Shown: positions 54,002 through 62,699 of the stretch, one piece after another
Numbering within the stretch: position 1 is the stretch's first letter
How the letters are laid out: every line of letters starts with the position of its first letter
DNA from: Chamaea fasciata
Taxonomy: Eukaryota > Chordata > Aves > Passeriformes > Sylviidae
Direction of reading: 5' to 3'
Assembly (NCBI GenBank): GCA_029207755.1
Contig: JARCOQ010000085.1
Coordinates: 124,001-188,000 of the forward strand
DNA: 64,000 nucleotides
Position numbers and translations under genes: made by a program
Notes under the pieces: model-generated
Database searches by the model: none
Told to the model about the DNA's origin: nothing
Seen by the model: the letters and a program-made list of their open reading frames with translations, nothing else

Positions 54002-57000
54002 AGCGACACCTTGGGGACAGGCAGGGCACCCCAGGGACACCTAGGTTACAGGCAGGGCACCCCAGGGACACCAAGGGGACAGCCAGGGTACCCCCAGGGA
54101 CACCTAGGGGACAGCCAGGGCACCCCCAGGGAAAGCCAGGGCACCCCCAGGGACACCAAGGGGACAGCCAGTGCACCCCAGGGACACCTAAGGGAAAGCC
54201 AAGGCACCCCCAGGGACACCTTGGGGACAGGCAGGGCACCCCCAGGGACACCAAAGGGGCAGCCAGGGTACTCCAGGGACACCTAGGGGACGGTCAGGGC
54301 ACCCCCAGGGACACCTAGGGGACAGCCAGGGTACCCCCAGGGACACCTAGGGGGCAGCCAGGGCACCCCAAGGAGAGCCAGGGCACTTTCAGGGACACCA
54401 TAGGGACAGCCATGGTACCCCAGGGACACCAAGGGGACAGCCAGGGCACCCGAGGGACAGCCAGGGCACTCCCAGGGACACCTCGGGGACAGGCAGGGCA
54501 CCCCCAGGGACAGCTAGGGGACAGCCCGGGCACCCCAGGGACAGCCAGGGCGCCCCCAGGGACACCGAGGGCACAGTCAGGACACCCCAGGGACACCCAG
54601 GGCATCCCCAGGGACACCTAGAGGACAGCCAGGGCTTCCCCAGGGGCGCCTAGGGGACAGCACGGGCAACCCCAGGGACACCTAGGGGACAGCACGGGCA
54701 CCCCCAGGGACACCTAGGGGACAGCCAGAGCACCACAGGTACACCCAGGGGACTCCCAGGGACACCTAGGGGACAGCCAGGGCAACGCAGGGATACGCAG
54801 GACACCACCAGGGACAGCTGGGGGACAGCATGGGCCCCCCCAGGGACACCTATGGGACAGCCAGGGCACCCCAGGGACACCCAGGGCACCCCCAGGGACA
54901 CCAAGTGGACAGTCAGGGCACCCCCAGGGACACCTAGGGCACAGCCAGGGCACCCTAGGGACCGCCAGGGCACCCCCAGGGACACCAGGGCATCCTCAGG
55001 GACACCTAGGGGACAGCCAGGGTACCCCAGGGACAGCCAGGGCACCCCCAGGGCACCCCAGGGACGGCCAGGGCACCCTCAGGGACAACTAGGGGACAGC
55101 GAGGGCACCCTAGGGACAGACAGGGCACCCCCAGGGACACATAGGGGACCTCCAGGGCACCCCCAGGGACACCTAGGGGACAGCCAGGGCACCCCCAGGG
55201 ACACCTAGGGGACAGGCAGGGCACTCCAGGGACAGCCAGAGAACCCCCAGGGACACCTAGGGAACAGCAAAGGCAGCCCAGGGACACCTAGGGGACAGCA
55301 AGGGCCCCCCCAGGGACACCTAGGGGACAGCCATGGCACTCCAGGGACACCCAGGGCACCCCCAGGGACACCTAGGGGACAGCCAGGGCACCCACAGGTA
55401 CACCCAGGGCACCCCCAGGAACACCTAGGGGACAGCCAGGGCACTCCCAGGGACACCCTGGGCACTCCCAGGGACACCCAGGGCACCCCCAGGGACACCT
55501 AGGGGACAGTCAGGGCACCCCAGGGACACCCAGGGCATCCCAGGGTCACCTAGGGGACAGGCAGGGCACTCTAGGGGACAGCCAGGGCACCCCAGACTCC
55601 GAGGGCAACCCCAGGGCACCCTAGGGACAGACAAGGCACCCCCAGGGACAGCCAGGGGACAGGCAGGGCACTCCCAGGGACACCTAGGGGACAGCCAGGG
55701 CACTCCAGGGACAGCCAGGGCACCCCCAGGGACACTTCGGGGACAGCCAGGGCACCCCCAGGGACTCGTTTGGGACAGGCAGGGCACCCCAGGGACACCC
55801 AGGGCACCCCCTGGGACACCTAGGGGACAGCCAGGGCACTCCAGGGACAGCCGGGGCACCCCCAGGAACACCTAAGGGACAGCCAAGGCACCCCCAGGGA
55901 CAGCCAGGAAACCCCCAGGGCACCCCAGGGACACCCAGGGCACCCACAGGGACACCAAGGGGACAGCCAGGGCACTCCCAGGGGACACCTAGGGGACAGC
56001 CAGGGCACTCCAGGGACACGCGGGGCACCCCGAGGGACATCTAGAGGACCTCCAGGGCACCCCCAGGGGCACCTAGAGGACCTCCAGGGCACCCCCAGGG
56101 ACAGCCAGGGCACCCCCAGGGACACCTAGGGGACAAACCAGGGCACCCCAGGGACAGCCAGGGCAACCCCAGAAACACCTACGAGGACAGAAAGGGCACC
56201 CCAGGGACACCTAGGGGACAGCCAGGGCACCCTAGGGACAGCCAGGGCTCCCCCAGGGACACCTAGGGGGAAAGGCAGGGCACCCCCAGGAACACCAAGG
56301 GGACAGCCAGAGCACCCCAAGGACAGCTAGGGCACCCCCAGGGACACCTAGGGGACAGCAAAGGCAGCCCAGGGGACACCTAGGGGACAGCAAGGGCCCC
56401 CACAGGGACACCCTGGGCACCCCAGGAACACCTAGGGGACAGCAAGGGCCCCCCCAGGGACACCTAGGGGACAGCCGGGGAATCCCAGGGACACCCAGGG
56501 CACCCCCAGGGACACCTAGGGGACAGCCAGGGCACCCCCAGGGACACCCTGGGCATCCCCAGGGACACCTAGGAGTCAGCAAGGGCCCCCCCAGGGACAC
56601 CTAGGGGACAGCCAGGGCACTCCAGGGACACCCAGGGCACCCCCAGGGACACCTAGGGGACAGCCAGGGCACTCCCAGGGACACCCTGTGCACTCCCAGG
56701 GACACCCAGGGCACCCCCAGGGACACCTAGGGGACAGTCAGGGCACCCCAGGGGACACCCAGGGCGCCCCCAGAGACACCTAGGGGACAGCCGGAGCACC
56801 CCAAGGACAGCCAGGGCACCCCAGGGACAGCCAGGGCACCCCCAGGGACACCTAGGGGTTATCCCAGGGCACTCCCAGAGACACCCTAGACACCACCAGG
56901 GACACCTAGGGGACAGCCAGGGCACCCCAGGGACACCCAGGCACCCCCAGGGCACCCCAGGGACACCCAGGGAACCCCCAGGCCCACGTAGGGGACAGCC

Positions 57001-58676
57001 AGGGCACCCCCAAAGACAGCCAGGCACCCCCCAGGGACACGTAGGGGACAGCCAGGGCCCCCCCAGGGACACCTAGGGGACCTCCAGGGCACCCCTAGGG
57101 ACACGTACGGGACAGCCAGTGAACCCCAGAGACACCCAGGGCACGCCCAGGGACACCTAGGGGACCTCCAGGGCACCCCCCAGCGACACCTTGGGGACAG
57201 CCAGGGCACTCCAGGGACAGCCAGGGCACCCCCAGGGACACTTCGGGGACAGCCAGGGCACCCCCAGGGACTCGTTTGGGACAGGCAGGGCACCCCAGGG
57301 ACACCCAGGGCACCCCCTGGGACACCTAGGGGACAGCCAGGGCACTCCAGGGACAGCCGGGGCACCCCCAGGAACACCTAAGGGACAGCCAAGGCACCCC
57401 CAGGGACAGCCAGGAAACCCCCAGGGCACCCCAGGGACACCCAGGGCACCCACAGGGACACCAAGGGGACAGCCAGGGCACTCCCAGGGACACCTAGGGA
57501 CAGCCAGGGCACTCCAGGGACACGCGGGGCACCCCGAGGGACATCTAGAGGACCTCCAGGGCACCCCCAGGGGCACCTAGAGGACCTCCAGGGCACCCCC
57601 AGGGACAGCCAGGGCACCCCCAGGGACACCTAGGGGACAAACCAGGGCACCCCAGGGACAGCCAGGGCAACCCCAGAAACACCTACGAGACAGAAAGGGC
57701 ACCCCAGGGACACCTAGGGGACAGCCAGGGCACCCTAGGACAGCCAGGGCTCCCCCAGGGACACCTAGGGGAAAGGCAGGGCACCCCCAGGAACACCAAG
57801 GGGACAGCCAGAGCACCCCAAGGACAGCTAGGGCACCCCCAGGGACACCTAGGGGACAGCAAAGGCAGCCCAGGGACACCTAGGGGACAGCAAGGGCCCC
57901 CACAGGGACACCCTGGGCACCCCAGGAACACCTAGGGGACAGCAAGGGCCCCCCCAGGGACACCTAGGGGACAGCCGGGGAATCCCAGGGACACCCAGGG
58001 CACCCCCAGGGACACCTAGGGGACAGCCAGGGCACCCCCAGGGACACCCTGGGCATCCCCAGGGACACCTAGGAGTCAGCAAGGGCCCCCCCAGGGACCA
58101 CCTAGGGGACAGCCAGGGCACTCCAGGGACACCCAGGGCACCCCCAGGGACACCTAGGGGACAGCCAGGGCACTCCCAGGGGACACCCTGTGCACTCCCA
58201 GGGACACCCAGGGCACCCCCAGGGACACCTAGGGGACAGTCAGGGCACCCCAGGGACACCCAGGGCGCGAGACACCTAGGGGACAGCCGGAGCACCCCAA
58301 GGACAGCCAGGGCACCCCAGGGACAGCCAGGGCACCCCCAGGGACACCTAGGGGTTATCCAGGGCACTCCCAGAGACACCCTAGACACCACCAGGGACAC
58401 CTAGGGGACAGCCAGGGCACCCCAGGGACACCCAGGCACCCCCAGGGCACCCCAGGGACACCCAGGGAACCCCCAGGCCCACGTAGGGGACAGCCCAGGG
58501 CACCCCCAAAGACAGCCAGGGCACCCCCAGGGACACGTAGGGGACAGCCAGGGCCCCCCCAGGGACACCTAGGGGACCTCCAGGGCACCCCTAGGGACAC
58601 GTACGGGACAGCCAGTGAACCCCAGAGACACCCAGGGCACGCCCAGGGACACCTAGGGGACCTCCAGGGCACCCCC
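54002..58676. repeat. Higher-order repeat H, copy 3 (4,675 bp)
   Basis: This copy retains the 43.89-44.31 kb type segment (offset 10,240-10,241 from copy 1), so it is not a simple copy of copy 2. It lacks the 1,123 bp duplication and has its own 1.5 kb duplication. From about 55.9 kb it shows many single-base G or C length changes that copies 1 and 2 lack. Confidence 0.9.
55688..58676. repeat. Nested 1.5 kb tandem duplication in H copy 3
   Basis: 55688-57193 and 57194-58676 match at offsets of 1,506, 1,504 and 1,500 bp as 1 bp indels accumulate. Landmarks include GACACTTCGG at 55731 and 57237, CTAGAGGACC at 56041 and 57545, and CCCTGGGCACCCCAGGAACA near 56411 and 57911. The junction near 57190 joins GACACCTTGGGGACAG, the normal H boundary, to the interior sequence. 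Confidence 0.9.
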
Positions 58677-59550
58677 AGCGACACCTTGGGGACAGGCAGG
58701 GCACCCCAGGGACACCTAGGTTACAGGCAGGGCACCCCAGGGACACCAAGGGGACAGCCAGGGTACCCCCAGGGACACCTAGGGGACAGCCAGGGCACCC
58801 CCAGGGAAAGCCAGGGCACCCCCAGGGACACCAAGGGGACAGCCAGTGCACCCCAGGGACACCTAAGGGAAAGCCAAGGCACCCCCAGGGACACCTTGGG
58901 GACAGGCAGGGCACCCCCAGGGACACCAAAGGGCAGCCAGGGTACTCCAGGGACACCTAGGGGACAGTCAGGGCACCCCCAGGGACACCTAGGGGACAGC
59001 AAGGGTACCCCCAGGGACACCTAGGGGGCCGCCAGGGCACACCAAGGAGAGCCAGGGCACTTTCAGGGACACCATAGGGACAGCCATGGTACACCAGGGA
59101 CACCAAGGGGACAGCCAGGGCACCCGACGGACAGCCAGGGCACTCCCAGGGACACCTCGGGGGACAGGCAGGGCACCCCCAGGGACAGCTAGGGGACAGC
59201 CCGGGCACCCCAGGGACAGCCAGGGTGCCCCCAGGGACACCGAGGGCACAGTCAGGACACCCAGGGACACCCAGGGCATCCCCAGGGACACCTTGAGGAC
59301 AGCCAGGGCTTCCCCAGGGGCGCCTAGGGGACAGCACGGGCAACCCCAGGGACACCTAGGGGACAGCACGGGCACCCCAGGGACACCTAGGGGACAGCCA
59401 GAGCACCACAGGTACACCCAGGGGACTCCCAGGGACACCTAGGGGACAGCCAGGGCAACGCAGGGATACGCAGGACACCACCAGGGACAGCTGGGGGACA
59501 GCATGGGCCCCCCCAGGGACACCTATGGGACAGCCAGGGCACCCCAGGGA
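58677..59550. repeat. Higher-order repeat H, copy 4 (truncated)
   Basis: Starts with the same AGCGACACCTTGGGG boundary and follows copy 3 at about +4,675. It diverges near 59550, after GGGACACCTATGGGACAG. Confidence 0.88.
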
Positions 59551-59810
59551 CAGCCAGGGCACCGCCAGGGACACCTAGGGGACAGCCAGGGCACCCCCAG
59601 GGACACGTAGGGGACAGGCAGGGCACCCCAGGGACACCCAGGGAACCCCCAGGGACACCTCGGGCTCAGCCAGGGCACCCTCAGGGTCACCTAGGGGACA
59701 GGCAGTGCACCCCCAGAGACAGCCAGGGCACCCCCAGGTCGCCGCAGGGACACCTAGGGCACCCACAGGGACACCAAGGGGAAAGCCAGGGCACTCCAGG
59801 GACACCTAGG
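59551..59810. repeat. Linker array between families H and G
   Basis: Short mixed-unit stretch with private variants such as CACCTCGGGCTCAGCC near 59660. No gene seen. Confidence 0.7.
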
Positions 59811-61650
59811 GGAGAGCTAGGGCACCCCAGGGACAGCCAGGGCACCCCCAGGGACGCCTAGGGAACAGCCAGGGCAACCTAGGGACAACCAGGGCTTTCC
59901 CAGGGTCACCTAGGGGACAGGCAGGGCACCCCCAGGGACACCAAGGGGACAGCCAGAGCACCCCAGGGCCAGCCAGGGCATCCTCAAGGACACCTAGGGG
60001 ACAGCCAGGGTACCCCCAGGGACACCTAGGGGACAGCACAGGCACCCCCCAGGAACACCTAGGAGACAGAAAGGGCACCCCAAGGAAACCTAGGGGGACA
60101 GCAAAGGCCCCCCCCGGGACACCTAGGGGACAGCCATGGCACCCCAGGGACACCCAGGGCACCCCCCGGGACACCTAGGGGACAGGCAGGGCACCCCAGG
60201 GAAAGACAGGGCACACCCACGGACACCTACGGGACAGCCAAGGCACCCTAGGGACAGCCAGGGCACCCCCAGAGGCACCGAGGGCACATCTAGGGCACCC
60301 TAGGGACAGGCAGGGCACCCCCAGGGACAACAAGGGGACAGCCAGAGCACCCCAAGGACAGCCAAGGCAACCCAGGGACACCTAGGGGGCAGCCAAGGCA
60401 ACCCCAGGGGAAACCTAGGGGACAGCTAGGCACCCAAGGGACATTCAGGGGACAGCCAGGGTACCCCAGAGACACCTAGGGGACAGCCAGAGCACCCCAA
60501 GGACAGCCAGGGCACCCCAGGGACAGCCAGGACACCCCCAGGGACACCCTAGACACCCCCAGGGCGCCCAAGGGACACCCAGGGGACCCCCAGGGCCATG
60601 TAGGGGAACAGCCAGGGCACCCCCCAGGGGACACCTAGGGGACAGCTAGGGCACCCCCAGGGACACCTAGGGGACCTCCAGGGCACCCCTAGGGACACGT
60701 ACGGGACAGCCAGGGAACCCCCATTGACACCCGTGGCACCCCCAGGGACACCTAGGGGACTCCAGGGCACGCCCAGTGACACCCTGGGCACCTCCAGGGA
60801 CAGCAAGGGCACCCCCAGGGACACCTAGGGACAGCCAGGGCACCCTAGGGACAGCCAGGGCAACCCCAGGGCACCCCAGGGACGGCCAGGGCAGCCTCAG
60901 GGACACCTAGGAGGACAGCCAGGGAACCCCAGGGACAGCCAGGGCACCCCCAGGGCATCACACGGACAGCCAGGGCACCCACAGGGACACTGACGGGACA
61001 GCCAGGGCACCCCAGGGACACCTAGGGCACAGCCAGGGCACCCCCTGGGACACCTTGGGGACAGCCAGGGCACCCCCAGGGAAACCAAGGGGACAGCCAA
61101 GGCACCCCCAGGGACAGCCAGGGCACCCCCAGGGCACCCCAGGGACATCCAGGGCACCCCCAGGGACATCAAGGGGGACAGCCAAGGCACCCCCAAGGAC
61201 AGCCAGGGCACCCCCAGGGCACCCCAGGGACACCCTGGGCACACCCAGGGACACCTAGGGGACAGCCAGGGCACGCCCAGGGACACCCTGGGCACCTCCT
61301 GGGACACCCAGGGCACTTCCAGGGACACCTAGGGGACCGCCAGGGCACCCTAGGGACAGACAGGGCACCCCCAGAGACACCGAGGGAACAGCCAGGGCAC
61401 CCCCAGGGACACCGCGCGGACACCCAGGAAACCCCCAGGGAAACCTAGGGGACAGCCAGGGCACCCCAGGGACACCCAGGGGACAGCCAGGGTACCCCTG
61501 AGACACCTACGGGACAGACAGAGCACCCCAAGGATAGCCAGGGCACCCCCAGGATCACCTCGGAGACAGCCAGGGTATCCCAGAGGACACCTAGGGGACA
61601 GCCAGAGCACCCCAAGGACAGCCAGGGCACTCCAGGGACAGGCAGGGCAC
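59811..61650. repeat. Higher-order repeat G, copy 2
   Basis: Matches copy 1 from GGGCTTTCCCAGGG through the GACACCGCGCGGACACCC block near 61410. It diverges near 61650, where an AACCCCAGTGACACCC block starts. Many extra single bases are present relative to copy 1, for example near 60048, 60102, 60408, 60606, 60630, 60911 and 61170. Confidence 0.86.
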
Positions 61651-62699
61651 CCCAGGGACACCTAGGGGACAGACAGGGAACCCCAGTGACACCCTGGGGA
61701 CCCCCAGTGACACCTAGGGGACAGCCAGGGCACTCCCAGGGACACCCGGGGCACCCTCAGGGACACCTAGGGGACACCCAGGGCACCCCAGGGACAGCCA
61801 GGGCACCCCCAGGGACACGTAGGGGACAGGCAGGGCACCCCAGGGACACCCAGGGAACCCCCAGGGACACCAAGGGGACAGCCAGGGCTCCCCCAGGGAC
61901 ATCGAGGGGACAGTCAGGGCACCCCAGGGACACCAAGGGGACAGCAAGAGCACACCAAGGACAGCCAGGGCGCCCCCAGGGACACCCAGGGGACAGCCAG
62001 GGCACCTCAGGGACACCGAGGGCACAGCCAGTGCACCCCCAGGGACACCAATGGGACAGCCAGGGCAACCCAAGGGACAAAAAAGGCACTCCCAGGGACA
62101 CCAAGGGACCTCCAGGGAAACCCAGGGACACCAAGGGCACCCCCAGGGACACCTAGGGGACCTCCAGGGCACCCCCAGGGACAGCTAGGGGACCCAGGGA
62201 ACCCCCTGGGACACCTAGGGGACAGCCAGGGCGCCCCCAGGGACAGCCAGGGCACCCCCAGGGACACCTAGGGACAGGCAGGGCACGACCAGGGACACCT
62301 AGGGAATAGCCAGGGCACCCCCAGGGACAGCCAGGGCACCCACAGGGACACCTAGGGCACAGCCAGGGCACCCTAGGGACAGCCAGGCACAACCAGGGAC
62401 ACCTAGGGGACAGGCAGGGCACCCCCAGGGACAGCTAGGGTGACCGCCGGGGCACCCCCAGGGACACCTAAGGGACAGCCAAGGAACCCCCAGGGACAGC
62501 CAGGGAACCCCCAGGGCACCCAGGGACACCCAGGGCACCCACAGGGACACCAAGGGGACAGCCAGGGCACCCCCAGGGACACCTAGGGGACACCCAGGGC
62601 ACCCAAAGGAGAGCCAGGGCACCCCCAGGGACACCCTAAGAGACAGCCAGGGTACCCCAGGGACACCAAGGGGACAGCCAGGGCACTCCCAGGGACACC
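61651..62699. repeat. Array segment between G copies 2 and 3
   Basis: Contains an A-rich marker module at 62044 (with GGGACAAAAAAGGCAC). This is the only copy right of 37 kb, so the stretch looks related to block C. Near 62196 a truncated unit (GGGGACCCAGGGAACC) is seen. No gene seen. Confidence 0.72.
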
